This document shows, one piece after another, positions 1 to 7,768 of a stretch of DNA of 64,000 nucleotides (within the stretch, counting starts at the first letter, position 1; each line of letters starts with the position of its first letter). A program made the translations under genes and the position numbers. A model generated the notes under the pieces. It had not been told where the DNA came from and made no database searches. It saw only the letters and a list, made by a program, of their open reading frames with translations. This DNA is from Tabrizicola sp. (GTDB lineage Bacteria > Pseudomonadota > Alphaproteobacteria > Rhodobacterales > Rhodobacteraceae), in NCBI RefSeq assembly GCF_030694085.1, contig NZ_JAUXZE010000035.1:496001-560000 (forward strand). The letters run 5' to 3'.

Positions 1-597
1 CGGCGCCCGGCCTTCCCACGCAAGGCGGCAGGGGCCGTGGCGACCGGCGCGGCACTTGCCGTAGGCGGCGTGATCGCGGACCAGGGCCTTGTTTATCCGG
101 TGCTTTACGCTTTGGTCGGCGGGGGCCTGCATCTGGGAGCCTTCGGACTGGACCCGATGGCCGACAAGGGCATGGAGGGGATTGATGCCTTCCAGACCGG
201 CCGCGTCGCAAAGGCGGTCGAGGAGGGCGAGGCGCATCTGGGCGCAATGCAGGATGCGATCCTGCGAGCCAAGGACCGCAGTCTGGAACGGCGGGTCGCG
301 CAGTTCGCAGGCGTGGCCCGGGGCCTGTTCCGCACGATCGAGGGCGATCCGGGCGACCTGACCGCGGCGCGAAAGTATCTGTCGGTCTATTTGATGGGCG
401 CCCGTGATGCGACTGTCAAATTTGCCGATCACTATGCCCAGACCCGCGACGCCGGGGCGCGGGCAGATTACGAGACGCTGCTGACCGATCTTGAGACCAC
501 CTTCGCGCAGAAGACGACGGCTTTTCTTTCGAACAACCGCACCGATCTGGACGTGGAAATCGCCGTGCTCCGCGACCGTCTGAAGCTTGACCATTGA
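1..597 (+). CDS. XpaC-like (5-bromo-4-chloroindolyl phosphate hydrolysis family) protein, 5' end outside window
   Basis: The frame is open to the first base of the window, so the N-terminus is missing; 198 codons remain, ending in TGA. The visible N-terminal part is hydrophobic (Gly/Ala/Val/Leu-rich, roughly the first 50 residues), and the rest is helical and charged, as in the XpaC family. It lies 16 bp upstream of telA, the usual partner of XpaC proteins, and starts a five-gene plus-strand cluster. By family, XpaC-like proteins are membrane-associated and co-occur with TelA in tellurite/toxic-anion stress loci; their biochemical activity is unclear despite the name. The first in-frame GTG here (37) is probably internal. 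Confidence 0.75.
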   Translation, partial: RRPAFPRKAAGAVATGAALAVGGVIADQGLVYPVLYALVGGGLHLGAFGLDPMADKGMEGIDAFQTGRVAKAVEEGEAHLGAMQDAILRAKDRSLERRVAQFAGVARGLFRTIEGDPGDLTAARKYLSVYLMGARDATVKFADHYAQTRDAGARADYETLLTDLETTFAQKTTAFLSNNRTDLDVEIAVLRDRLKLDH

Positions 598-613
598 ACC
601 CAGGGGGATACCC

Positions 614-1786
614 ATGTCCACGACCGTCCAAGCCGATGCCCAGGCCTTCCTGACCGAGGTCGAGAAGGTGACTGCCGTGATCCTGCCCGAACCGATGGCA
701 GAGGTCGTCCCGCTGGAGGCCGCTCCGGCGGACAAGGCCGAGGCAATCAAGAAACGCATGTCCGAGGTGGACCTGTCGAACACCCAGTCGATCATCGCCT
801 TCGGGTCCTCCGCGCAGGCCGAGTTGCAGGTGATCAGCCAGGCGATGTTGCAGGACGTCAAGAACAAGGACGTGGGGCCGGCGGGGGATTCCCTGCGCAA
901 GATCGTCACCACGATCCGCGGCTTTGCGGTCGATGAGCTGGACCTGCGGCGCGATGCTAGCTGGTGGGAAAAGCTTTTGGGTCGGGCGGCGCCGTTTGCC
1001 GAATTCGTCGCGCAGTACGAGGATGTGCAGGGTCAGATCGACAAGATCACGTCCGAACTGCTGACGCACGAGCACACTTTGCTCAAGGATATCAAAAGCC
1101 TGGATGTCCTGTATGAAAAGACCCTGAGCTTCTACAACGAGCTGGCCCTCTACATTGCGGCGGGTGAGGCGAAGCTGGCCGAGGTGGAGGCGACCGTGAT
1201 CCCGGCCAAGGAGGCCGAGGTTGCGGCGGCCCCCGAAGCGGATCAAGTGATGAAGGCTCAGGAGTTGCGCGACCTGCGGGCGGCGCGGGACGATCTGGAG
1301 CGTCGGGTGCATGACCTGCGGCTGACGCGGCAGGTGACGATGCAGTCGCTGCCGTCGATCCGGCTTGTGCAGGAGAATGACAAGTCGCTGGTCACCAAGA
1401 TAAACTCGACCTTGGTCAATACCGTGCCGCTGTGGGAGACGCAGTTGGCCCAGGCGGTGACGATCCAGCGGTCGAAGGAAGCCGCCGAAGCGGTGCGCGA
1501 TGCCAATGACCTGACCAACGAGCTGTTGAAGGCCAATGCCGAGAACCTGCAGGAAGCCAACAAGGTGGTGCGCGAAGAGATGGAGCGTGGCGTCTTCGAC
1601 ATCGAAACGATCAAGGCGGCCAACGCCACGCTGATCGCCACGATCAACGAAAGCCTGGCCATCGCCGACGAGGGCAAGGCGCGTCGCGCAACAGCCGAGG
1701 CCGAACTGGTGAAGATGGAGGCCGAACTGCGTGACACGCTGGCCTCGGCCAAGGCGCGGCAGACCGCTCCGTCGGCAACGGCCTGA
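614..1786 (+). CDS. telA: TelA/KlaA-type toxic anion resistance protein
   Basis: A 390-residue protein, close to the normal TelA length. It is strongly helical with long charged stretches, has no signal peptide and looks cytoplasmic. The ATG at 614 (MSTTVQADAQ) is preferred over an upstream ATG at 587 because 587 lies inside the end of the XpaC-like gene and a purine-rich cagggggat sits just before 614. TelA proteins are linked to resistance to tellurite and to membrane or cell-wall stress, but the mechanism is not settled. Context: second gene of a cluster with XpaC-like, DUF2927, SPFH and zinc-ribbon proteins, with very short gaps suggesting one transcript. Confidence 0.85.
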   Translation: MSTTVQADAQAFLTEVEKVTAVILPEPMAEVVPLEAAPADKAEAIKKRMSEVDLSNTQSIIAFGSSAQAELQVISQAMLQDVKNKDVGPAGDSLRKIVTTIRGFAVDELDLRRDASWWEKLLGRAAPFAEFVAQYEDVQGQIDKITSELLTHEHTLLKDIKSLDVLYEKTLSFYNELALYIAAGEAKLAEVEATVIPAKEAEVAAAPEADQVMKAQELRDLRAARDDLERRVHDLRLTRQVTMQSLPSIRLVQENDKSLVTKINSTLVNTVPLWETQLAQAVTIQRSKEAAEAVRDANDLTNELLKANAENLQEANKVVREEMERGVFDIETIKAANATLIATINESLAIADEGKARRATAEAELVKMEAELRDTLASAKARQTAPSATA

Positions 1787-1795
1787 AAGGACGAC

Positions 1796-2722
1796 ATGGG
1801 GCGGGTGCGGATAAAGTTCCTTCTGACCGGGGCCGCCTGTCTGGCTTTGACCGGCTGCATTGGCACGCCCGCGCCCGTGCCGCCGCCCGTGGTGGTGCCG
1901 GTGGCACCGCCCGAACCCACCGCGAAAAGCGTGGCGGCTGCAGCCTACTACGCCCAGGTCCAGCAGGCGCTCTTGCGCGAGGGGATGCTGCGCACCGACC
2001 CGGGCGCGGAGATCCCGGTCAGCGCAGATCGGCTGACCGAGAATTTCCTACGCATCGCGCTGTATCAGGAGTTTACCCGTGGACGTGGCGGGATCTCGCG
2101 GACCGAGACCGCATCGCCCCTGACTCGCTGGCGCGACCCGGTGCGCGTTGCGATCCGCTTCGGAGCCTCGGTGCCTGCGGACAGGCAGGCCACCGACCGG
2201 GCGCGGATCGCCAGTTACCTGGCCCGGCTGTCCCAGATCACCGGCCACCCGATCGGCCTGACGGATGCGGCACCGAACTTCTGGGTCTATATCGTCTCCG
2301 AGGACGAGCGCGTCGCGCTGGGGCCGGATCTGCAAAGCCTGCGGATCGGCATCGCCCCCGACGTGATCCAGGCGGTGACGCAGATGGGCCAGACGACCTA
2401 TTGCAGTGTCTTTGCAATATCGGGATCGGAAAGCCACCTGCACCGTAACGCCGTTGCGGTCATCCGGGCCGAAAACCCCGACCTTCTGCGCCTGTCCTGC
2501 TTCCACGAGGAAATCGCGCAAGGCCTTGGCCTGCCGAACGATTCGCCCCGCGCGCGCCCGTCGATCTTCAACGATGACGAGGAATTTGCCCTGCTGACCG
2601 ACCAGGACGAGTTGATGCTGCGCATCCTTTACAGCCCCGAGCTACGCCCCGGCATGACCGCCGAGGAAGCCCGGCCGATTGTTCAATCCCTTGCACGCCG
2701 GTTGGTCGGCGGCGAAAGTTAG
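1796..2722 (+). CDS. DUF2927 family lipoprotein
   Basis: A 308-residue protein with a lipoprotein signal: an N-terminal Arg/Lys, a hydrophobic core and lipobox LTGC (Cys about residue 21), followed by a Pro/Val-rich linker. The body matches the DUF2927 family, with conserved-looking segments such as YCSVFAI and FHEEIAQGLGLPNDSP. The family is found mainly in Rhodobacteraceae and has no assigned activity. The HEE and the conserved Cys residues could suggest a metal- or redox-related site, but that is inference. It starts 9 bp after telA and ends 22 bp before the SPFH gene, so it is probably the envelope component of this cluster. Confidence 0.8.
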   Translation: MGRVRIKFLLTGAACLALTGCIGTPAPVPPPVVVPVAPPEPTAKSVAAAAYYAQVQQALLREGMLRTDPGAEIPVSADRLTENFLRIALYQEFTRGRGGISRTETASPLTRWRDPVRVAIRFGASVPADRQATDRARIASYLARLSQITGHPIGLTDAAPNFWVYIVSEDERVALGPDLQSLRIGIAPDVIQAVTQMGQTTYCSVFAISGSESHLHRNAVAVIRAENPDLLRLSCFHEEIAQGLGLPNDSPRARPSIFNDDEEFALLTDQDELMLRILYSPELRPGMTAEEARPIVQSLARRLVGGES

Positions 2723-2744
2723 TCCCCAAACGGAGGGTGGCCAA

Positions 2745-3845
2745 ATGGTCTTCGATTTCCTCAAAGGCGAATTCATCGACGTTATCTCGTGGCTCGACGA
2801 TACGCGCGACACGATGGTCTGGCGGTTTGACCGCCGGGGTCAGGCAATCAAGATGGGCGCCAAGCTGACGGTGCGCGAAGGCCAGGCGGCGGTCTTCATC
2901 CATGAGGGGCAGCTGGCGGATGTGTTCCAGCCTGGTCTCTACATGCTTGAGACCAACAACATGCCGATCCTGACCACGTTGCAGCACTGGGATCACGGGT
3001 TCCAGTCGCCCTTCAAGTCCGAGGTCTACTTCGTCAACACCACCCGGTTCAACGACCAGAAGTGGGGCACCAAGAACCCGATCATGGCCCGAGACCCCGA
3101 GTTCGGCCCCGTGCGCCTGCGCGCCTTCGGGACCTATTCGATGCGGGTGACCGATCCCGGCAAGTTCATGACCGAGATCGTTGGCACCGATGGCGAGTTC
3201 ACGGCGGACGAGATCAGCTTCCAGATCCGCAACATAATCGTGCAATCCGTCAGTCAGGTTCTGGCAAAGTCGGGAATCCCGGTCCTGGACATGGCCGCGA
3301 ACCTGGCGGACCTGGGCAAAATCATTGCCAACGCCATTGCGCCGCAGGTGGGGGAGTACGGGATTTCGATCCCGGAATTCTACATCGAGAACATCAGCCT
3401 GCCGGAAGACGTCGAGAAGGCCCTGGACAAGCGCACCTCGATGGGCGTGGTGGGCGACCTGAACCGCTACATGCAGTACAACGCCGCCGAGAGCATGTCA
3501 CAGCCCGGCAGTGCGATGGGATCGGCAATGGGGGCCGGGATGGGCATGGGGATGGGTGCGTCAATGGCGCAGAACATGGGGCCTTGGGGTGGGCAGCCTG
3601 GTGTGGCGGCTTCGCCACCGCCGCCGCCCCCCCCGCCGCCGGCGGCGAAGGTGTGGCATCTGGCGGTGGATGGGTCCACCTCGGGACCGTTCGGTGAGGG
3701 CGATCTGGCGACGGCCGCTGCCGAGGGCCGGTTGACCCGCGCGACGATGGTCTGGACCGCCGGACAGGACGGCTGGAAGATGGCCGCCGAGACGGATCTG
3801 GCGCGGCTTCTGGACCAGGTGCCTCCACCCCCGCCGAAACCCTGA
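2745..3845 (+). CDS. SPFH (YdjI/virion-core-like) protein with C-terminal GYF_2 domain
   Basis: 366 residues. The ATG at 2745 follows a good ribosome-binding site (cggaggg, 2731-2737). Domain order: SPFH/Band-7-like core about residues 30-245 (VFIHEGQLADVFQPGLY, then the beta-rich body and a helix ending MGVVGDLNRYMQYNA); a Met/Gly-rich low-complexity linker about 255-280; nine consecutive prolines at 291-299; a GYF_2 domain about 303-350 (WHLAVDG...GPFGEGDL...VWTAGQDGW); and a final proline tract at 360-364. GYF domains bind proline-rich peptides, so the protein carries both a reader and possible ligands for it, suggesting self-assembly. It is probably a membrane-associated scaffold of the TelA cluster. 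Confidence 0.85.
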   Translation: MVFDFLKGEFIDVISWLDDTRDTMVWRFDRRGQAIKMGAKLTVREGQAAVFIHEGQLADVFQPGLYMLETNNMPILTTLQHWDHGFQSPFKSEVYFVNTTRFNDQKWGTKNPIMARDPEFGPVRLRAFGTYSMRVTDPGKFMTEIVGTDGEFTADEISFQIRNIIVQSVSQVLAKSGIPVLDMAANLADLGKIIANAIAPQVGEYGISIPEFYIENISLPEDVEKALDKRTSMGVVGDLNRYMQYNAAESMSQPGSAMGSAMGAGMGMGMGASMAQNMGPWGGQPGVAASPPPPPPPPPAAKVWHLAVDGSTSGPFGEGDLATAAAEGRLTRATMVWTAGQDGWKMAAETDLARLLDQVPPPPPKP

Positions 3846-3848
3846 CCC

Positions 3849-4985
3849 ATGCCGCAGGACGAATATCGCTGGCCCTGCGAACAATGCGGGGCGCAACTGC
3901 GCTTCGCGCCGGGCCAGACGCGGCTGGTCTGCGACCACTGCGGACATGTGCAGGACATCCCCGCAAAGGCTCCCCGGACCAAGGCGCGGGCGCTGCAGGA
4001 GCTTGATCTTGCAAAGGGATTGCAGGACGACCTTGCCGACCGCGACATGGTCGAGGTGCGGACGACATCCTGCCCGAACTGCGGCGCGCAGGTGGAAATC
4101 ACCGGCGCGACCCACGCGACCGAATGTCCGTTCTGTGCAACGCCCGTGGTGCTGGACACCGGGACAACGCGCCACATCAAGCCGCAGGCGCTGATCCCCT
4201 TCGTCCTGACGGAGGGAGAGGCGCGCAAGGCGATGACCGCCTGGATGGGCAGCCTGTGGTTCGCGCCGAACACGCTGCTGGAGTACGCCCGCAAGGGGCG
4301 CGCGATGAATGGTGTCTATGTCCCGTTCTGGACGTTCGACGCCGATACCGCCAGCCGCTACACGGGCCAGCGCGGCGAGTATTACTATGAGACGCGGACA
4401 GTTCAGGTCCGGGTCAACGGCCGGATGCAGACCCGGCAGGAACAGGTCCGCCACACGCGCTGGTATCCGGCTTCGGGCCGCGTGGCGCGGGATTTCGATG
4501 ACGTTCTGATCATGGCCTCGCGCAGCCTGCCCGCGCGACTTGGCAACGAGTTGACGCCCTGGGACATGGGCGCGCTGGTGCCCTATGGGCCTGAATACCT
4601 GGCCGGCTTTCAGGCCGAGGGCTATACGGTTGGCCTGGCGGACGGCCATGACGAGGCACGCCAGCGCATGTCCGCTGTGATCCTTCAGGACGTGCGCCGC
4701 GACATTGGCGGCGACGAGCAGCGGGTCAATGACGTGGACACCGCCTGGTCGGACGAGACCTTCAAGCACATCCTCTTGCCGGTCTGGATGGCGGCCTACA
4801 AGTACAACGGCAAAAGCTACCGTTTTCTGGTGAACGGCCAGACCGGCGAGGTGCAGGGCGAGCGCCCGTGGTCGGTGTGGAAGATTGCCTTTGCGGTGCT
4901 GCTGGTGGCCGTCATCGCGCTGGGGGCGGTCTATCTGTCCGACCCGCAGGCCCTGGGCCTTGACCAGCCCGAGTGGATGGACTGA
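3849..4985 (+). CDS. Double zinc-ribbon protein with C-terminal membrane anchor
   Basis: 378 residues. Two zinc ribbons are visible: C10-x2-C13 with C28-x2-C31, and C75-x2-C78 with C93-x2-C96. The middle of the protein is beta-rich and aromatic (YVPFWTFDADTASRYTGQRG; SLPARLGN; LPVWMAAYKY), and one transmembrane helix lies near residues 343-363 with a short acidic tail. Homologues are often labelled primosomal/helicase proteins because of the zinc ribbons, but no helicase motif is present. It starts 3 bp after the SPFH gene, so the two are very likely co-translated and the products may form a membrane complex. Confidence 0.8.
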   Translation: MPQDEYRWPCEQCGAQLRFAPGQTRLVCDHCGHVQDIPAKAPRTKARALQELDLAKGLQDDLADRDMVEVRTTSCPNCGAQVEITGATHATECPFCATPVVLDTGTTRHIKPQALIPFVLTEGEARKAMTAWMGSLWFAPNTLLEYARKGRAMNGVYVPFWTFDADTASRYTGQRGEYYYETRTVQVRVNGRMQTRQEQVRHTRWYPASGRVARDFDDVLIMASRSLPARLGNELTPWDMGALVPYGPEYLAGFQAEGYTVGLADGHDEARQRMSAVILQDVRRDIGGDEQRVNDVDTAWSDETFKHILLPVWMAAYKYNGKSYRFLVNGQTGEVQGERPWSVWKIAFAVLLVAVIALGAVYLSDPQALGLDQPEWMD

Positions 4986-4997
4986 TCAACCTCCGGC

Positions 4998-5186
4998 TCA
5001 GCCCTTATCGCGCTGGAAGAACAGCATCCATCCGGCATAGCCCCCGGTGGCAAGGAACAGTATCCCCCAGAACGGCGAGCCGACGTAGAGAAGCTCGAAC
5101 AAGCCCCAGCCGATGGGCATGAGAACCGTCAGCCACCGCACCCAGGCATGGCGGAAGAAGCGATCATTCGGATCGAGAAACTTCAT
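4998..5186 (-). CDS. Small two-helix membrane protein, function unknown
   Basis: 62 residues starting MKFLDPNDRFFRHAW. Two hydrophobic segments (about residues 18-35 and 38-55) separated by GSPF suggest a hairpin membrane protein. The start follows from the conserved-looking charged N-terminus. It sits convergently 12 bp after the zinc-ribbon gene and diverges from the monooxygenase-like gene at 5239. I do not recognise a characterised family; similar short proteins are common in Rhodobacteraceae. Confidence 0.65.
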   Translation of the reverse strand: MKFLDPNDRFFRHAWVRWLTVLMPIGWGLFELLYVGSPFWGILFLATGGYAGWMLFFQRDKG

Positions 5187-5238
5187 GGTTCTTCATCCCC
5201 GTTCGTGGCATCCTGATCGCGAAAGAGGGAGGACCGAC

Positions 5239-5556
5239 ATGCCGCAGATTGTCAAGGATTTCCAAGGACAAACCGTCATCACCACCTTCGAGACGACGCC
5301 AGCAATGGCCTTCGACCTTGTCGAGGCACTGGAGGCCGCCTACCGCGACTGCATCAGCCACCAGCACGGCTTCATCGCGGCAGGTCTGCACATGAACGAC
5401 GCACGGACGCGGATCTGCAACTACAGCCAATGGCAGCGGCGCGAGGACTACCAGGCGATGCTGCGGACCCCCGAGATGCGGGAGCGGAACCGCAAGATCA
5501 ACGAGCTTTGCCGGGGCTTCGAGCCGGTGATGTACGAGGTGACGGGGGTCTTTTGA
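5239..5556 (+). CDS. Antibiotic-biosynthesis-monooxygenase (ABM) fold protein
   Basis: 105 residues with the dimeric alpha/beta ABM layout: a strand with VITTF, a helix with AFDLVEALEAAY, then FIAAGLHMNDARTRICNYSQWQRREDYQAML. The Asn-Tyr-x-Gln-Trp stretch is typical of ABM proteins. A strong ribosome-binding site (gagggagg, 5226-5233) supports the ATG at 5239. Members are small cofactor-free oxygenases or heme- or quinol-binding proteins; the substrate cannot be predicted here. It ends 4 bp before the convergent gene at 5561-5989. Confidence 0.7.
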   Translation: MPQIVKDFQGQTVITTFETTPAMAFDLVEALEAAYRDCISHQHGFIAAGLHMNDARTRICNYSQWQRREDYQAMLRTPEMRERNRKINELCRGFEPVMYEVTGVF

Positions 5557-5560
5557 CGCC

Positions 5561-5989
5561 TCAGGCCGAAGGCAGAACATCGCAGGCTCGGAACGCCTCG
5601 ACAACCGGGCGCGCGCCGGTCAGATCGAAGGGAACTTCGGTCGTACCGGCCAGCGCCGTGGCAAAGGCGTTGTAGGCCAGCCCGTCCAGGACATTGCCAA
5701 ATCCCGTGTCCGTGACGGTCAATGTCATCTTGTCGGCGGAAAGCTCGTGCCTCCCGGTGCCGATTGTCAGTGCTGCAGGTCCCTCGAAGCGGAGGCCGAA
5801 GCTATCGGTCTTTTCCCAGGGACTCGTCCGGGTCAGAGCGATGGCATAGGGCTGCGGTTGCGCAGGGTCGAAGGTGATGCGTAGGGCGAGATCGGGCGTC
5901 TCGTGCGTGATCGTGCAGACCGGAGTCGCGGTGAACTCCCAGGCAGAGGCAGGGGCGGCAAGAAGAACAAGGGCGATCAGCATGCGCAT
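5561..5989 (-). CDS. Exported hypothetical protein
   Basis: 142 residues starting MRMLIALVLLAAPASAWEF, with a clear signal peptide and likely cleavage after ASA. The mature part is beta-rich (CTITHETPDLALRITFDP; GRHELSADKMTLTVTDTGFGNVLDGL) with two Cys residues that could pair. The frame stays open upstream of 5989, but the signal peptide fixes the start (5989, or 5983 by the second Met). It is probably periplasmic and belongs to an uncharacterised Rhodobacteraceae family. It lies 31 bp downstream of the DUF72 gene on the same strand, so it may share that transcript. Confidence 0.7.
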   Translation of the reverse strand: MRMLIALVLLAAPASAWEFTATPVCTITHETPDLALRITFDPAQPQPYAIALTRTSPWEKTDSFGLRFEGPAALTIGTGRHELSADKMTLTVTDTGFGNVLDGLAYNAFATALAGTTEVPFDLTGARPVVEAFRACDVLPSA

Positions 5990-6020
5990 GGTCGGGGAAA
6001 TGGACCGCAACGGTGCCGCG

Positions 6021-6761
6021 TCAAGCCAGCCGTTGCAAGAGGGCCTGCGCGGCGACCGGATTCGCGACCTTGTGGCCCGAGATGACAAAGGCGAAGACCT
6101 CGCGCTCCTTGGCGATCCGGCGCAGGCGACCAGGCCAGCGGTCAAGCTCATCCTGCGGGTAGCCCATAGGCTCGCCCTCACGCGTGCCCATCAGGCGGAG
6201 GTAGGCGAAAGGCGCCGTGTGAGCGTCGATTTCGGGATAGGGGCCGTCCGTCGCCCGGACAATGGCGATCTTGCGGTCGGACAGGAGCGCCACAAAGGCG
6301 GGGGATCGGAAGCTGTCGTGACGGGCCTCGATGGCGTGGCGCAGGGGCAGTCCGTTGAGGCTGTCGGGCAGAAGATCCAGGAACCCCGCCAAGTCAGCGC
6401 AGTCAAAAACCCTGTTCGGCGGAAGCTGCCAGTTGATCGGGCCAAGCTTCGGCCCCAGTTCCTCCAGCCCAGACCCCAGGAACCGACGGACCTGATCGCC
6501 CGTCTCTGCGAGCTTCCGGCGGGTCGAAACATAGCGCGGGGCCTTCAAAGTGAAGACAAAACTCTCGGGCGCATGGCGTGCCCACTTGCGGAAAGTGGCG
6601 GGGACCTGGGTGCGGTAGAAGGTGCCGTTGACCTCGATCGCGGTCAGCGCGCGGGCGGCAAAGCGCAACTCGTCGGCTTGGCGCAGATCGTCCGGGAAGA
6701 AGGTCCCGCGCCAGGGATCGAAGGTCCAGCCGCCGACTCCGGTGCGGATGGGGTGAGGCAT
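6021..6761 (-). CDS. DUF72 (YecE-like) protein
   Basis: 246 residues, the normal DUF72 size. Diagnostic segments are TGVGGWTFDPWRGTFFP at the N-terminus, EVNGTFYR, FTLKAPRYVS, and YLRLMG near the C-terminus. DUF72 proteins adopt a TIM-barrel-like fold; their activity is not established. The ATG at 6761 begins MPHPIRTGVGG, immediately before the first core strand. It is divergent from the interrupted small gene at 6878. Confidence 0.85.
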   Translation of the reverse strand: MPHPIRTGVGGWTFDPWRGTFFPDDLRQADELRFAARALTAIEVNGTFYRTQVPATFRKWARHAPESFVFTLKAPRYVSTRRKLAETGDQVRRFLGSGLEELGPKLGPINWQLPPNRVFDCADLAGFLDLLPDSLNGLPLRHAIEARHDSFRSPAFVALLSDRKIAIVRATDGPYPEIDAHTAPFAYLRLMGTREGEPMGYPQDELDRWPGRLRRIAKEREVFAFVISGHKVANPVAAQALLQRLA

Positions 6762-6877
6762 GAGGTCTCCTGCGCTGCGTTTCCCGGGTCAACGCTGGTG
6801 GGCGCGACCTGTTCCCTGACGCGTTAACCGAGACGAAATTCCTTGCGGCGAGACTGCCGGAAAGAGCGGAGGTGCCG

Positions 6878-7162
6878 ATGGACCCGGTGGACGAATTCGC
6901 GCGACTGAAAGCCGAGATCCGGCAGTTGCAGGACCGGGCGGATGCCCTGCGGGACGGGTTCCTGAAGCCCGGCGCACGGCTGCAGTCGAACCGGTTCGAG
7001 ATCACCGTCAAGCGCCCGAAGTGATGGGTGTTCAACAAGGACCGCCTGCCCGCAGCCGTGCTGGCCGACCCGCGCTATTGGGACGACAGGGAAAGCGAGG
7101 TGGTCACCTGCCGCACCTTGCACCGCGCCAACGAGGACGAAGATCTCGTCCTTATCGAGTGA
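6878..7162 (+). pseudogene. Small conserved-type gene interrupted by an in-frame TGA
   Basis: A 95-codon frame starting at ATG 6878 (MDPVDEFARLKAEIRQLQ) with ribosome-binding site gcggagg at 6865-6871. Codon 49 is TGA (7022-7024), and the same frame continues cleanly with WVFNKDRLPAAVLADPRYW to a terminal TGA at 7160-7162. Codon usage and protein character are the same on both sides, and the second half ends in an acidic tail. The simplest reading is a recent nonsense mutation, for example CGA to TGA at a CpG. A sequencing error or opal readthrough are the alternatives. The product would be a small cytoplasmic protein with an N-terminal helix; function unknown. A REP palindrome begins 6 bp after the final stop. 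Confidence 0.65.
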
Positions 7163-7167
7163 CCCGC

Positions 7168-7191
7168 AGGGTGGGCGACATCGCCCACCCT
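7168..7191 (-). repeat. REP palindrome (GTAG-headed), copy 1
   Basis: A perfect inverted repeat: arms agggtgggcga (7168-7178) and tcgcccaccct (7181-7191) around CA. On the minus strand it reads GGCGTAGGGTGGGCGA, so it carries the GTAG head typical of RAYT-associated REPs. It lies between the interrupted gene and the RAYT gene. Confidence 0.8.
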
Positions 7192-7223
7192 ACGCCTGGA
7201 CCAAACCTTCAGAGGCAATCCCC

Positions 7224-7730
7224 ATGTCGAACTATCGCCGCCTGCGCGTTCCCGGTGCGACGTATTTCTTTACCGTTAACCTGGCAGAGCGCGGCGGTGC
7301 CGCGCTGGTCGACCACATCGACCTCTTGCGCGAGGCGTATCGGGTGACAACGACTGAGCAGCCCATCCGCTGCGAGGCGATGGTGATCCTGCCTGACCAT
7401 ATTCATGCCGTCTGGACCCTGCCGCCAGGGGATGCCGATTTCTCGCGCCGCTGGCAGAAGATAAAGGGACGTTTCACACATGCGTCGGGGCTGCGCGGGA
7501 CGCAGTCCCGCAGCATAGCGGGCAAGAGGGAAGCCGGACTTTGGCAGAGGCGGTTTTGGGAGCACATGCTCCGCGATGCCGAAGAAGAGCGTCGCGCCAT
7601 CGCCTACTGCCTGACCGACCCGGTGCGGCATGGGCTGGTCACCCGACCCGAGGAGTGGCCCTTTTCCACAATTCACCGCGATCTGCGGGCGAAGGTGGGC
7701 GAATCGCCCACCCTACAGGCGGTGGCGTAG
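7224..7730 (+). CDS. REP-associated tyrosine transposase (RAYT, Y1_Tnp/HUH family)
   Basis: 168 residues. The start at 7224 gives MSNYRRLRVPGATYFFTVNL, the standard RAYT opening. The HUH metal motif is H59-I-H61 in ILPDHIHAVW. The region IAYCLTDPVRHGLV carries the likely catalytic Tyr near residue 128, and WPFST follows as in the family. RAYTs are single-copy, domesticated IS200/IS605-like nucleases that bind and cleave REP hairpins and are thought to spread them. REP copies lie 33 bp upstream and directly at the 3' end; the last codons and the TAG stop are themselves made of REP sequence. No frameshift is visible, so it may be active. Confidence 0.9.
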   Translation: MSNYRRLRVPGATYFFTVNLAERGGAALVDHIDLLREAYRVTTTEQPIRCEAMVILPDHIHAVWTLPPGDADFSRRWQKIKGRFTHASGLRGTQSRSIAGKREAGLWQRRFWEHMLRDAEEERRAIAYCLTDPVRHGLVTRPEEWPFSTIHRDLRAKVGESPTLQAVA

Positions 7731-7751
7731 GGTGGGTGATTCGCCCACCCT
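7694..7751. repeat. Head-to-head REP pair (REPIN-like)
   Basis: Two REP palindromes in opposite orientation: 7694-7712 (arms ggtgggcga/tcgcccacc) with its GTAG head on the right, and 7729-7751 (agggtgggtga/tcgcccaccct, one G:T wobble) with GTAG on the left. The heads are separated by aggcggtggc. The first unit encodes the RAYT C-terminus and the second supplies its TAG stop. The paired arrangement is the mobile-unit form described as REPINs. Confidence 0.75.
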
Positions 7752-7768
7752 CCAGTCATCCCGGCGCC

